NCBI GenBank assembly: GCA_023213395.1
Contig: CM041465.1
Location: 96,417,741-96,481,740, forward strand
Direction of reading: 5' to 3'
Source: Cycas panzhihuaensis
Taxonomy: Eukaryota; Cycadophyta
Length of the DNA: 64,000 nt
Below the pieces are notes generated by a model. That model had not been told where the DNA came from and made no database searches. It saw only the letters and a list, made by a program, of their open reading frames with translations. Both the position numbers and the translations under genes were made by a program. This document shows positions 45,255 through 58,050 of this stretch, in pieces. The stretch's first letter is position 1, and each line of letters begins with the position of its first letter.

Positions 45255-48200
45255 TGCTAAGCAAGGCAAGAAACAAAGCTTTTTAGCTAGGGGCCAAGTA
45301 CTATTCTGTTTTGTGGCAGTGTAGTATTTGGCCTTGGTTTGGGGTATTGGAGATCATGATTTTTCTTGTTGCCAGCTGCAAATATTCTGTATCAGTAGTA
45401 ATTTGATGTAACATAAGTCATTTACTTTGTGTGCCTGCCTAGGGATTAGGCAGGGGTTGGATGAGGTTTCTGAACTCTTTAGGGATTATGGCCTGGTCAG
45501 GTTACATGGTGAGGGTTGTCAGCTGTAAGTCATCCAATGTTAGATTCTTATCTGTACATTGAATCAGCATTTTGAAGGTGGTCAAGCATGCGGGCTGCCC
45601 TTGAACATTGAGCATTGCATTTGCCTTGAGGAGGAAATGGGGTTTGTTGCACAAAAGACTCCTCAGCTTGATGGCATAGATTGGAAATCAGTCTTTTCCA
45701 AATTGGAAAAGCCCTTTAAGGATCTGTTTAATGGACACACATGATCGTCCAACAAATTTGAAGATTTTGTAATAGAATTTTGCAGACCTGATCCTTGATG
45801 TTCTGGAACAAGGGAATTGTATAAAGATCTTACTATTTGTTTTATTAATTGCAAGGACTAAAGTAAGTTCCAAAGAAATCCAAAGATATTTCAGCAGGTC
45901 TCTGAATACTTTCCAGCAAGTTTGACAATTCTGAAGCAAATCATATTTTCCAGCGGTTTGGGTGTCATGTAAGTTTCAAGTTTTCTCAAGCTTCATATAA
46001 CAAGCGGTTGATTTGTCTCTGAGAAGCTAGCATGGAGAAAAAGCAGTGGTGTTTTCTAAGCTCAGGATTCTAGGAAATTGTTTGTAGTATTTACAAATTG
46101 TTTGGCTGCGTCCATCTTTTAGCCTTCAATGCTAATTTGGGCATATATTTAAATTAATTTTGCAGCAGTATTAAAGCGGTCTCAACTCCCAACAGCTTGT
46201 GTACCTTCATTCTCAATGGTCATTTGGAAAACTGACACAACTCTGGGTGCAGCTTTAGGTCATCTTTGGAGTATGTGCAATATTTCTTCAGAATATTGCA
46301 ACAGCCAAACTGTGCAAGGAATATATCATGGATATTCCAGTTCTAATTGGTAAGTCTGTCTTAAACATTGAAGGATTCATTTTCTGCGTTAACACAACTT
46401 TTGGATGTAGTCAGACATTCTGTTTGATTAGAAGATATTTCCATTCCTTGCATTGCTTTAACATATTCATATTGCGCAGTTGCTCTCTATTCAATATTTT
46501 GGACTTGGCCGGTTGCCAGAATGGGTTGAACTTCATTGAGCAACTCGTGGAAAATTTCTATTATGGGGATTGTGAAACGAGCCCAACAGAGATGGCAGAC
46601 AGAATAAATCAATTCCAGACAGTGTTCAGCAAATCAGATGATCATAATAATCAGAGAATATAGATAAAATAACCAGAGATGAACATCTAAATTACAAATA
46701 GCAGATACAGGAGCAGATGTGGCATATTGCCAGGCATCGAAGTGCCAAAATATAGAGATTAATCCATAGTCAAAGAATAAAAGGTCACAAATTCCTCTTG
46801 AGGGCTCCCACACACATATATGCATTTATTTTGAAGCTGATTTCCACAATTACATAAGATTTACAGAAGTTTGGCTCGCTACAATTCCTCCCTCCCTAAG
46901 ATACTTTGCTTTTGAAGCGTCTCATTTTTGCCACCTTGGTCTTGATGGATGCATGACTTGAAATGCTTTGCCCCAGAAGCATGGTAGGAAGATTTTTGCC
47001 TTCAGTCCACCTCTTGTTATAGCCATGATATCATAGGCCACTGGTTCATCATTTTGTCTTCTTCTAGATGCAAGCCATGTGTGTACTCTTCCTATTTGTG
47101 ATAATGACCTGTCCTGGATAGCATTTGTGCATGATCTTGTGTGTGGAAGATCTTAGTTCCTGTGTATTAAGGATTTGATTTGTTGGAGGTCCTATGTTTT
47201 GTTTTCACATTGTGTCCATGGGAACTTATTGTTAGAGGGGGAAAACAACTTGAGGATGAGGAGATGAGGTTGTAATGAATAAGGGGCATGAATTAGGAGG
47301 TATGGTTTGGAGTTTCCTAGTTGTGAGTGGATTAGATTGAGTTGGATGGGACAAAGGAGTGGGTGATGAGATTTTAATTGATGGTCTTAGTAGGAATCTC
47401 ATATAGAGAAAAGGTTTAGAGAACACAAGCAAAAGGTGTACCAAGAGTGTATATGGGGTGTCCTGGTTCATAGACAGATAAGGTAACGGGGAATAAGGAT
47501 GTGAGTTAGGGGAACAATTTTGGGGTAGATAGTAATGGAAATTTGAAGAGTACGATGCAAGAGGGTGAGGACGACAATGTAGTATATGTCTTTGGTTGAA
47601 TCGTAAGAAACATAGAATATTTGCAGAAGAAGGATGAGAGATAAGGTCTAGAGAATATGATAGGTATCCCCTATAGACATGGATCATGTAAAGAGAGATA
47701 TGCAGAGAAGGAAGAATAAGCCAAGGGTAGTAAGGGATAAAGATGATGAGTGGGAATAGGGATTTGATGTGGGAATGACAATGGGTTAAAACAACATGGA
47801 GAAGGGTGAGAGATAAGGTCTAGGGAATGCGACAAGTGTCCTCTACAGATATGGATCATGTAAGAGAGACATGCAAGGAACAAAGAACGAGGCAAGGGTA
47901 GTAAGGAATAAGGATGATGGATAGGATTAGGTATTTGACATAAGAATGACAATGAGTTAAACCAACATGGGTTAATGACAAGGTTAGGGGGTAAAACACA
48001 TAGAGGGTTTGTTGGGGAAAAGTAGGTAAAAGGTGGAAAGGATGCTAAGAAGTTTACATGGATAAACGAGGGATATGTTGGTGATATTGAAGTTGGGTGG
48101 GTGATAAGCATTTTGTGAACATGAGAAGGTGGGACATAACAGGCAGATGTTGAAGTGTAGGTGTGTTCAGGTAGGAGTGGTATGGTGTACAATTTGGGTT

Positions 48201-50197
48201 AGGGAATGACATTTGCATGGAGGAATTAGAGGTAAAATAGAGAATAAAAGCTAGAGGGAGTGATAGAAATTCTATATAGGCATATGTTAAGGTGAAAGAT
48301 GGGAGGCAAAATAAGAATGGAGGGTATTGATGAGCTGTGCTAGGAGTGAGACTAGGGAGTGACATACATGTAATTAATAGTAGGATGAGGGTTGTGAATG
48401 AGAGGTGTGGATGAACAACTCCCATAGATAAGTAACAAGGGCCAATGGAGGGGATGTATGAGGATTGCAAATGATGATGTAGGTGATGAAGGGTAACCAT
48501 GATGGGGTATGTAAACAAGTTTAGGAGCTAGCACACGTGAAGGGTTTCTAGGAGGTGAATAGGGGATAAGTGCTAAGTATTCCTTATGGGACAAGGTCTT
48601 TGACAAGGGCATATGGAGGCAATGTGTAAGGTAGCACAAAGGGATAAGTGAGGCATGATTGAGGTTAACAATGTTGTTTGTAAGGCAACTTTGTGGGTGG
48701 AGAGAGAAAATGGGACCTTGTAATAGGGATTTATGCTAATAGAATAAGAGATAGGTGCAGTGGGGGATTGGAAGGTGAAATGGGAACATTTAAACAACTA
48801 GGGGCCCATGCTATTTCATTTGATGGGGTTTTAGGGAATGAATCATGATGGGAGTGGGGTGATAAGTGGGTGACCTCAAGAGGGACCAAAATTTTGCCTA
48901 CGAAAAGTTAGAATTGAGTGTCTTAAGATACAATTCAACTAGGGCTCTTGTTGAGTGGAGAGTGGGGGCTGTGCAATATGGAAATTTGCAAGGAATAATA
49001 AAACTCTAGACGAATGCAAAACATGACTTGGACTTATGGTAGTTACCTCATTGAGGTGGATGTCTTGCTATGATTTTTTTTTTGTTGATTCTTCTTCATT
49101 CCATCTCAACGTTGATTCCTCTTTGCTTGCTTCATGCACCTTAATCGATTCTTATTCAATTTGCTAATTGATAGGCTTTTTCTCATGCTATTGTGTATGT
49201 TGCACTTCTTGTTAAACGAGGGCTCTTCTTTTCCTTTGTATAGTAGCCATTGTAGATTAGTTACAATAAAAAATGATTTGTTTGTTTCTTTTAGTGACAA
49301 ATGATTAGCATTTCATGCAGTAATGGTGTAAGTAGGTCTAAATTGTGATATCTAATGTGAAGCTCTAGCACCAAAATACCAATAGTAAAGAGGGAGATGA
49401 TAATTTGAATAAAAGAAATGAACCACTCTAGAGAGCCAAAAATCAAAGAAGGAATATTTTGAAAATATTTCAACTTTAATATACAATAGCCTTACACAAT
49501 TTGAATATTCTCCATGTGCAGTTGTGTGTGGCCAACAAGAGGATCTGCTAATCTATGGGTGTTTAGGTCTAATTGAATCTGATGGCTCTATTGCATTTTG
49601 ATGTGCCAACACTAGGTTTCTTCTCTAGGTGCATAGTTCCAATCAATCTGCCACACTTTAATGGGTTTGCTGTGTAATCTTCTACAACAATTTGAATTCT
49701 TTGAGGTATGGATAATGATGAAAACAATGACCTTACTTGGAATGAATGAACACAATGGCCATCATTGATCGATGCATGCTTTGCAATCTACTCGAATGGA
49801 TTACCAATCATTTAATGTAGATATGTGAACACAGACAAGTGGAGATTGCATGTTAATTGGGAATGCAAACCAATATCTTTATTTCGAAGAGGGCACTGCA
49901 TTTGGTTCGCTTACAACCAAATGCAACCCCAAAATAGTACAATAGAGAGGGGTACTACAAGAAAGTTGGCAATGAGCCATTACAACAAGAAGAGAGAGAA
50001 ATCCTACAACTGGAATGTCTTTTCATCTTACAATGCATTACTTTATACAAAATGGATATATTATGTTATAATCGAATGTTAACTAACTATTTGTTGACAT
50101 GCTTAATTACATTTTTAGGTACAATCTGCTAATTAGTTGGATCTTGAATCGTACTTTGGACTACAATCTAGCCTCTAACCACACTTCTGGTCATGCT
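45255..50197. other. Intergenic region downstream of the PPR gene
   Basis: No homologous coding segment was recognised. The first several hundred bases probably include the PPR 3' UTR. ORF 46328-46663 (111 residues) has no recognisable family. A purine-rich block (47230-48850) and a tandem repeat are listed separately. Confidence 0.5.
47632..47975 (+). repeat. Tandem repeat, about 172-bp unit, two copies
   Basis: GAGAGATAAGGTCTAG starts at 47636 and again at 47808. The units share GGATCATGTAA, GGCAAGGGTAGTAAG and AATGACAATG. A third partial unit follows after 47860. It makes the minus-strand ORFs here repeat themselves at protein level. Confidence 0.7.
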
Positions 50198-50621
50198 TGC
50201 CAAATTGATTAATAGGATCACTATTACAAATGTGCATGCAAATATATCAAATAGAAAGCAAGAAATATGAGAACCACAACAAACATATGCAAATTTCTTG
50301 CAGAGAAGTGCAATGGGTAAATTGATTACAACGTCCAAATAGATTTTGGTAGAGCTTCCACATACATAAAAAGTCAATTTACAAATTGGGGGGATTGTGC
50401 TTAATTATAAGCATACGAAACCTGAATACAATGATTTGATTGGTTGACATAACAGGCCAATATTATTGGCCCATTATTCGGCAATTGGGTGGACCTGACA
50501 ACATTATAAATTATATTTTAATTACAAATAAGATTTACACCCAATGTTACAAATGATACACAATAATGTCACAAAGTTACATAATGTACAAATACACATA
50601 AGCTGTCATTATGTTTTAACA
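50198..50621 (-). repeat. 3' LTR of copia element E
   Basis: The minus strand starts TGTTAAAACATAATG after a PPT and ends CAATTTGGCA at 50198, 424 bp. The last 306 bp are present in inverted orientation at 52429-52735. Confidence 0.78.
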
Positions 50622-50630
50622 CCCTCCCTT
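50622..50630 (-). other. Polypurine tract of copia element E
   Basis: The minus strand reads AAGGGAGGG immediately before the LTR start TGTTA, the usual copia arrangement. Confidence 0.75.
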
Positions 50631-50639
50631 AATAATAGC

Positions 50640-52428
50640 TCTATTTGTCATGACGCCAAGCTCGTGTTGAAACTGTTCGAACTTTGGTCTCTCAAGTGCT
50701 TTGGTGAAGATATCTGCCACTTGGTCTTTAGTTGGTTAGTACACTAAGTCAACTTTTCTATTTTGTACATGCTCATGAATGAAGTGATGATGGACCTCTA
50801 AGTGTTTGGTATAAGCATGGAAGACAAGATTCTTGGTCATCTTCAACACTCTTTGATTATCACAAAAGAGGGTGGTAGCATGAGCTTGTTGAAGTCCAAG
50901 TTCAACAAGAATCCAGCGTAGCTAAATCAACTCTGTGTTGGCATGAATGGCTACTTTGTATTCTACTTTCGTGGAGGAGAGGGCAACACTTGATTGTTTC
51001 TTGCAACTTCATGAAATGACAATTGAGTTTATGTCGAAACAACATCCAGAGGTTGAGTGACGTGAGTCTTGGTAACCGGTCCAATTAACATCTGTAAATC
51101 CTTTTAGAACAGGTTTATCAACTTGGTTATAATCAAGGCCAAACTGAGGTATGCCGTGGATATATTTGAGGATTCTAGTAGTGAACTTCCAATGAGATGC
51201 TTGGGGTGGGACACATACTTTGAATAGATCCCAACTGCATAAGAGATGTTTGGTCAAGTGTGAGTGAGGTAGATCAAGCTTCCAACCAATTGTTGGTACA
51301 ATGTGGGATCAAAGGTTTTCTCTTGTTCATCCAGATTTAGCTTGGTCCTTGCTTCCATTGGTATTGGTGAATGTTTGTAGTCGCCCATTCTGAACTACTG
51401 TAATAGTTCATTTGAGTACTTGGATTGTGGTAAAAATATATGACCAGGTTCTTGCCACACCTCAATACTAAGGAAATAGTGTAACAACCCAAGATCTATC
51501 ATCTCAAAGTTGCTTTTAAGTTTAGAGTAGAGCCAAGCTATTCCTTCATCATCATTTCCAGTTATAACTAAGTTGTCCACATCGAGCACTATGATAGTGA
51601 TCAAGTTTTCTCTAATCCTAATGTACAAATCTGAATTCGAGGGTGAACAAGTGAATCCATGCTATGTGAAAAAGGTGTCAATCTTGGCATACTAGGCACA
51701 TGGTGCTTGTTTCAATCCATACAAGGCTTTCTTGAACTTACAAACTAGGTGTTCTTTACTAGGAACAACGTAGCTAAGAGGTTGCTTCAAGAAAACTCCT
51801 TCAGTAAGCTCTCCATTCAGGAAAGCACTCTTTACATCCATTTGGTATACGGGCTAGTTAAATTGAGCTACAAGAGATATAACCAAACGAAATGTGGTCA
51901 TGTTGGCAACCGATGCAAAGGTCTCATCATAGTTAATCCCCTCTTGCTATTTGAAACCTCTTACAACTAAGCAAGCTTTGTGATGCTTGATGGTGCCATC
52001 AACATGAAATTTAGTTTTATAAGGCCATCAACAATCAATTAACTTCTTTCTAGGTGGCAGTTCTATTAGCTCCCATGTTTCATTCTTAAGGATAGAGTTC
52101 ATCTCTTCATCCATTGTTGCTTTCCATGTTTGATCTTTGACTGCCTCCTCAAAGGTGGAAGGCTTAGAGGTCTCAAGGACATGTGTCATTAAGGCATAGT
52201 TGGTGGAGTGTCTCATTTTGTACTCTCTTTTGGGAGTTGTGGGAGGAGGAGGTGCATCCTTTATCAATTGTTGTAGCCACTTAGGAGGTGGTTGAATACT
52301 TGTGACCTCCACCTGAAGATTATTAGGAGATATAGGTGGCATTGTTGTAGTAGCATCTGAAATGGATGTTGAGGCTGCTGGTACCAATGATGGACTTGGT
52401 GTGTGGGATGATATTGCAAAGGTCTCAT
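50640..52428 (-). pseudogene. Ty1/copia reverse transcriptase and RNase H (element E)
   Basis: Down the minus strand, RT begins TFEEAVKDQTWKATMDEEMN and NETWELIELPPRKKLIDC (52130-52028). Then come DVDNLVITGNDDEG (the YVDD box read as DVDN, so inactive) and MIDLGLLHYFLSIEVWQ at 51628-51395. RNase H follows with GFTDVNWTGYQDSRHSTSGC at about 51110-51050. Gag, protease and integrase are absent. The frame is cut at 52428, where an inverted LTR begins. It is a decayed remnant. Confidence 0.85.
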
Positions 52429-52735
52429 TGTTGTCGGGTTTGCCTAATTGTCGAATAACGAGCTAATAATATTGGCCTATTATGTTGGCCAATTAAATTA
52501 TTGTATTCAGGTTTTGTATGCTTATAAATTAAGCATGATCCTCCTCATTTGTACATTGACTTTTTATGTATGTGGAAGCTCTACCAAAATCTATTTACAT
52601 GGTGTAATCAATTTATCCGTCGCACTTCTCTACAAGAAATTTGCATACATTTGCTGTGTTTTTCATATTTCCTGCTTTCTGTTTGATATATTTGCATGCA
52701 CATTTGAAATAGTGCTCCTGTTAATCAATTTGGCA
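52429..52735 (+). repeat. Inverted partial LTR of the element E family
   Basis: These 307 bp match the reverse complement of 50198-50503, starting TGTTGTCGGG and ending CAATTTGGCA. It lacks the first roughly 118 bp of the full LTR. It is followed directly by a primer binding site, so it is the downstream part of a plus-strand 5' LTR abutting the minus-strand pol of E. Confidence 0.8.
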
Positions 52736-52751
52736 TTGTATCAGAGCAGGG
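52736..52751 (+). other. Primer binding site after the inverted LTR
   Basis: TTGTATCAGAGCAGGG differs by one base from TGGTATCAGAGC plus flank, the initiator tRNA-Met site common in copia elements. Confidence 0.75.
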
Positions 52752-54595
52752 TTGAATCCAAGTCGCTCTGATGAGGTGAAGATATTGTCAATTAGCTTGA
52801 GCCTATTGATGAGATGTTTAGGAAACTGTAGAAGAAATTCAAGTCCATAGATTGTCAATCAATCATGCCTGGAGTGATAGTCACCTGTTGTAATGCTGCT
52901 CTAATGCACAACCGATGGAGATCTATCCATGTATGCAGATCTTTAGTTATATCGCCCACAGAAGAGAAATATATAGCTAGAGAATGACAAAAATGGAGCA
53001 TGCCAATTGTGTAGTGGACCATCCATCATATGCCTTCACATAAGAGATGTCGTTGATAAAGAGAAACCCTGCCATTTATGGCCACACACATATTTGCCCT
53101 TTCTTTGTTGCCCACGATAAAAGGCAGCTATCCATTTGCCCGCTTGAAAGCCCCTAGTCAAAGAACGACGAAGGGAGATTAGAAGAACTACCCAACTTCC
53201 CTTAAAGAACAATCCGTCATAGTGATATGCTAGTAGACTGAATGTCATCACGTCTGAACGAAGAATATCATATCATCAACTGCTCGCTGCGGAGCTCACA
53301 ATGATAGCTAGAGATCATTGCGATCATGTGGAAAGTGGTCGTAACCTACTATGATTCATAACAAAGACAAAGATTTAGGTAATAATCGCCACTTGGATTG
53401 ATAAGAATGACTGATATCTTTCACGCCCTCATCCAGATGAAATGGAAGCCACTCGTTAGTGCCAAACGTTGTTGCTTACCTCCACAAAGACAAACATACA
53501 AAGCCACGGTTAAAACCTTCGCCATATATGGAGATTATCACAATTTGCCATTGTTGTAGATTAAAGCTGTGAAGAGAGGTTAGATCTCAATGCCATACCG
53601 GATAAACCCTATTGATGGTATATAATCGCTCTCATCACGATGTGAAATTTGGAGGAAGAATGCATAGATGAATTGCTTTGTAGAGATGACCAGTCGAATG
53701 AAGATTTTGATATTTTGCAAATGCACAAAGAAGGAGTTTTTTTGTTGGACGTAGAGATTCATATTTATTTTACAGCTAAATTTGACGTGGAGATTTGATT
53801 TTTTGCAAAACATAAAAAAATTTCTGTATAATTTTAAAAATTTAAGAATTTTACATAAGTTTTTAGATTTGATGGAGGGTCATCTGATGGTCACATGGTG
53901 AATCCATATGACCAGGAGACTAAATGGAAAAGGGGGCGGACTCTAAGATGGAGTTAACTGATTTGAAAAGTTTTTGATTTTTCAAAAAAATTATTTTATA
54001 TTTGATAATATTTTTAGATCCGTTCTCTATTTTCAAAGGATCGCACACTTTTTCATGGGTCACTACTGCTTTTTTGGGCATAACTGTTAAAATTTAAGCA
54101 AAAATTGTTTATTTATGATTGTTCAAAGGCTCTTAAGAACCCCTTGTACACTCATGAGAGTTCTTTGTTAGAAAATTACATCTAATATTTGCTTGCTTGT
54201 AGTTGTATTATTCTTTTTTAGTATATGATGCTTCATAAAAGCATATTTCCTGCTGTTATCTTTGAAGGACCCACAAATTGGTTACCTCAAAGGAGAATGA
54301 AGGAACCACAAATTGGTTGTCTTGAATTGAATGAAGCTGCTTAACTCATTTGCTAGGTAGACTTGTTCTCGAAATGAAGTTGACTGTTTGATTGAACCGT
54401 CTATCCGAAGGAGGTTCCTATTCAACTGGCGGTTGTAGTGACTAGTTATCTATGCATTCCGGTAGATGGAATTTTATTCATATGGATTTCAATAGATTTC
54501 ATTTGTAACTTGAAGATACAACTAGTGACATATGGAGTCAATCTTCATTTGTTCCAACAAATTTTTACATAATGTATAGATGTGATATTAAACAT
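52752..54595. other. No gene recognised
   Basis: Sequence after the PBS shows no gag or pol similarity by eye. It may be leader and rearranged interior of the plus-strand copia copy, or host DNA. Confidence 0.4.
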
Positions 54596-54963
54596 TATGG
54601 GGGGTGTTAAAACATAATGTTTAATGTTGATTTATGTGTTTGGTTAAGTGCCCCCCTTAACTCTCATATGTATTATTTTATTATTTTATTAACATGTGTG
54701 CATGTGAAACACACCTATTTATGTAAACGTCCCCATTGGTGGACTTGAGGGTTCTTTCATGTCATTGGTTAAGTATGAGGTCAAATGTACTATAAGTATG
54801 TATTCATGCCTAATGCAATAATTTGGAAGGGGATAATTTTTCCATATCTTTGTTGTCTTTTGCATTGTACACACTTTATCTTTCATGTATTTCATTTATT
54901 ATTTATCTTTAATCGTCATACTTGTATCATATATTACATTTATATTTCTCACTAGGGTTGCAA
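54596..54963 (+). repeat. Possible copia PPT and LTR
   Basis: ATGGGGGGTGTTAAAACATAATG at 54597 looks like a PPT followed by an LTR start, and its first 15 LTR bases equal those of element E's LTR. After that the sequences differ. A TATA-like CTATAAG lies at about 54790, and a possible CA end in TAGGGTTGCA near 54963. No partner LTR was found, so this is a tentative solo or 3' LTR. Confidence 0.4.
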
Positions 54964-55011
54964 AGGTAATCTTTGAATCCATATGTTTTAACAATGTTTG
55001 CATTGTGATTG

Positions 55012-55158
55012 AAGTTATGGTCGCATTTCTGGTGGTATTTGGACTATGATCGGAACTTTGGTTGCACTCCTGGTCATACTTGGGCAGTGATCGAAACTTT
55101 GATCACATTCTTGGTGATACTTGAACTACGATTAGAACTTTGATCATACCTTTGATTG
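55012..55158 (+). repeat. Tandem repeat, 41-42-bp unit, about 3.5 copies
   Basis: Degenerate units contain ACTTTGRTYRCAYTCYTGGT and ATACTTGRRCWRYGAT. A related single unit occurs at 50142-50197 beside the LTR of E (GGACTACAATCTAGCC...CACTTCTGGTCATGCTT). Confidence 0.7.
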
Positions 55159-55876
55159 CCACGGTAAATTGAATTATACCATGATCTTGTCTCTAATTGT
55201 ACCATCCACACACCTCTCTTGCCATAAAACCATCGAGTGCCCTCACTTGACCCAAAATTTCAAAATTTACCCATCTCTTTCTCCTCCAAAATTTTGAAAT
55301 TAGGACCTCTTAGAACTCTATCCCTGTTGTCCTCCCAAAATGTCTTGAACTTCCTTTCAAGCCTCTTTTAATTTAGCAATCTCCATATTCAAGCATAGGG
55401 GGTTTGGACGTGTTATCAATGGTGGTGGCACCTAACCTTTTGATTGAATGAAGTCATTACATAACCAAAAGGTCTTGTTGTGCATCCAATTGCTTCATGT
55501 GTTGGGTAATTCTCCTATCTGCAATTGCATAATTTTTGCATAGAACTCTTTATTAATGTTCTATGTGGTCTTCAATTCTGTCCTTAATGCGCATATTCAA
55601 CTCTAAAGTTGATTGTATTGATTTGACTCTTCGTCTCTTTTGAAGATCCATGATCCCATTTTAAAGATGACTTCTTTTAAATCATCTAGAATTTGTCAGT
55701 TGAATTGCTCCTTAAACTTTTTAATTTGAGGACCAATTTTAGAAATATTGTCAACCCAATCTAGAATAAATTTTGTTAAAAAATTCTAGTTTCTCCTCTA
55801 CCATAATGGTTTTATTCTGGGCTATTTGAAGTTCATCTTCCAACTGAGCTATATACTCTAGATTTGGTGGCATTTT

Positions 55877-56029
55877 TGTTGAAAAACAGAGAGAGAGATA
55901 TAAGAATGACCGATGATTTATTATGAGAGATCATTCTGGTATCTCTCTCTCTGCTTTTCAATATCTAAAACATGTTGAAAAACACAGAGAGAGATACAAG
56001 AATGATCAATGACTTATTATGAGAGATCA

Positions 56030-56081
<52 letters not shown>

Positions 56082-56096
56082 TGTATATATATATAG

Positions 56097-56142
<46 letters not shown>

Positions 56143-56164
56143 ATATATATATATATATACATAC

Positions 56165-56195
<31 letters not shown>

Positions 56196-56245
56196 TATAA
56201 TTACATATTGTAACCGACGTGCATCAGAGTGACATGTGGCAACCA
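55877..56245 (-). repeat. 3' LTR of F, rearranged
   Basis: The motif TGTTGAAAAACAGAGAGAG occurs at 55877 and again (ACACAGAG) at 55973. Between them the sequence folds back: 55879-55908 pairs with about 55930-55959 over 30 bases with few mismatches. The second copy continues as in the 5' LTR (TTATTATGAGAGATCAT, then TA repeat, then GTGCATCAGAGTGACA). The right end is near 56245. Confidence 0.75.
56024..56198. repeat. (TA)n microsatellite with interspersed CATA
   Basis: This is about 175 bases of TA dinucleotides broken by C and G at intervals, lying within the F 3' LTR where the 5' LTR has only a short CATATATATACA. The ORFs on both strands over it are artefacts. Confidence 0.97.
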
Positions 56246-56249
56246 CTTG

Positions 56250-57327
56250 TCTAATGATACACAAAGAGGGATTTAAGAGATTCGAACCAATCCTCTCGTC
56301 CGATCATGTGTCTTGAAGCTCCGGAATCAATGTACGACACCTCCCCATCCTCGAGACTTGCTATGAGTGCAACAATGAATGAAGTTTTTTCTTCATCTTT
56401 GTCATCCTACTTCTTGCTATAGTTTCCTATAGGTCATTTTCCCTTTTGAATTTTAGCTTTCCTTTGTGGACATTGATATGGATAGTGCCTAGTTTTCCTG
56501 CAGTGGTAACATACATCAAAGGCTCCACAACTGCTAGAAAAATGTCCTGGTCTTCTGTAGTTAAAACACACTTTGGCTTCTCTGGGAGGTATGCTGTGTC
56601 CTTGTCCTCGATTATCTTGCCATCTTCCATGTGACATGCTTGTTGTGTGAGGAGCTCTAGCGCGACCACGAAATTGACCCCTTCCTTTGGGTCCTAAGTG
56701 GAGTTTGGTGACAAAAGCATCCTCCACTTCTGTCGTATCTTCATATCACTTATTTCTTTGTTCTTGTCTCAATAACAATCCTATTGATGTATCAAGCGTC
56801 ATTGTATTAATTTGATCATTGTTAGTGATTGTGTTGATTTTAATATCAAATGATTTTGGGAGCTTGCTTGCTATCATTTCAACTATCTCTTGTTCTTCTA
56901 TTTTTGCTTCTGCACTTAACAAATTGTTTATGATTGAAACAACTTTATGAAGAAATTTTGAAATTATTTCAGTTTCTTTCATATGTAACTTGAATAGGTC
57001 CTCCTTTAAAGCTATGATTCAAGCTCTATTCTTCTATCCATACAAATTTTCAAACACTTTCCATACATCTAAGGATGAGTTCAGATTTTCAACATAAACA
57101 AGGAGAGGATTTGAAACAGAGAGCTTTAGTGTGATTAAGCTTGCATTATCCCTTTCTTCCCAGCTAAGAAGGTTTATGTCATCATCAACAGGTTTTTCTT
57201 TTAGACATGTGGCTATTTTCCATATATTTTTAGCTCTCAACAAAGTTTCTATTTTGATTTTCCATATATGATAATTGGAATTAGTGAGTTTGTCTTGATC
57301 GGATAGAGCTAATATTGTAGAAGCCAT
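56250..57327 (-). pseudogene. Copia Gag-protease of element F
   Basis: One minus-strand frame runs from MASTILALSDQDKLTNSNYH (57327) through GVGRKVF-type capsid words such as SLDVWKVFENLYG. It continues to two zinc knuckles near 56600-56490: CFNYRRPGHFSSSC (second Cys replaced) and CYHCRKTRHYPYQC (complete CCHC). The protease active site [14 protein letters not shown] follows at about 56330-56290. A few stop codons interrupt the frame. Gag packages RNA and protease cleaves the polyprotein; neither is intact here. The coding part ends where the 3' LTR starts. Confidence 0.85.
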
Positions 57328-58037
57328 TTTTAAATGAAAAACAGAGTCTGAAGCAAGAGATAGAGTATAGTCGTACAACTATAGGGATTTCCGTACAAAA
57401 ATGGTGGTGTATGGACTGGTATAAAGTACCTCAAATCAAAGTGCTTTATGAGAGGATCACAGATTTGCGATTATATTTCTGAGATGATTTTTTATCTGAG
57501 AGAAAATTGACCCAAAAGTTTCAAATGGGCGGATAGGGTTTTGTAAAGAAATGCTTGAAAATCTTGAAATCTCCAATAAAAATCAACAAATCTGGACTTA
57601 ATGTCTTCGCATTGCAGAAACACACAAACTATGAGTGAATTTACCCAAAAATCTGAGAGATTTTTGAAGAAATCTGTAGTTAAATCTCCAGACCTGCGTG
57701 GATTGGTTAAGAGGGCAAAACTGGCTTAGAACGATCTTAGATGACTTCGACCCAATTGGAAGAACTGATGTCCTGGATGAGATCTACGTTTTGTCCAAAT
57801 TTCATCCAATTCTGACAACTTAAAAAAAAAAAAAAAATTGTCTGTACATGACTATACAGATCCATACAAATTTGTACGATAAAGATTTCTGCAGTCCTTT
57901 GCTTTTTTGAACTCTTCAATCTTCCCTTTTAATGGTTGAATTAACCTTAGCCTTTCAACATTGTTGTTCTCTGACAATTTCCTTTTGCGCAACACTATTA
58001 TCCTTTGACAATTTCCTTTTAGGCAGGTAGATTTTCT

Positions 58038-58050
58038 TTCTCTGATACCA
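58038..58050 (-). other. Primer binding site of element F
   Basis: The minus strand reads TGGTATCAGAGAA directly after the LTR end CAACA. Confidence 0.85.

Noticed and set aside
43492-45269. Minus-strand ORFs opposite the PPR gene
   Set aside because: They are antisense shadows of a strongly coding repeat gene. Their repeats mirror the PPR repeats.
46328-46663. ORF of 111 codons downstream of the PPR gene
   Set aside because: No domain, no repeat in frame and ordinary intergenic composition; an ORF of this length is expected by chance in AT-rich DNA of this size.
47232-48797. Four minus-strand ORFs of 74-173 codons as host genes
   Set aside because: They lie in purine-biased, tandemly repeated DNA, repeat themselves at protein level, and are low-complexity Ser/Pro/His-rich with no family resemblance.
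56009-56264. ORFs on both strands
   Set aside because: They translate the TA microsatellite into Ile-Tyr repeats.
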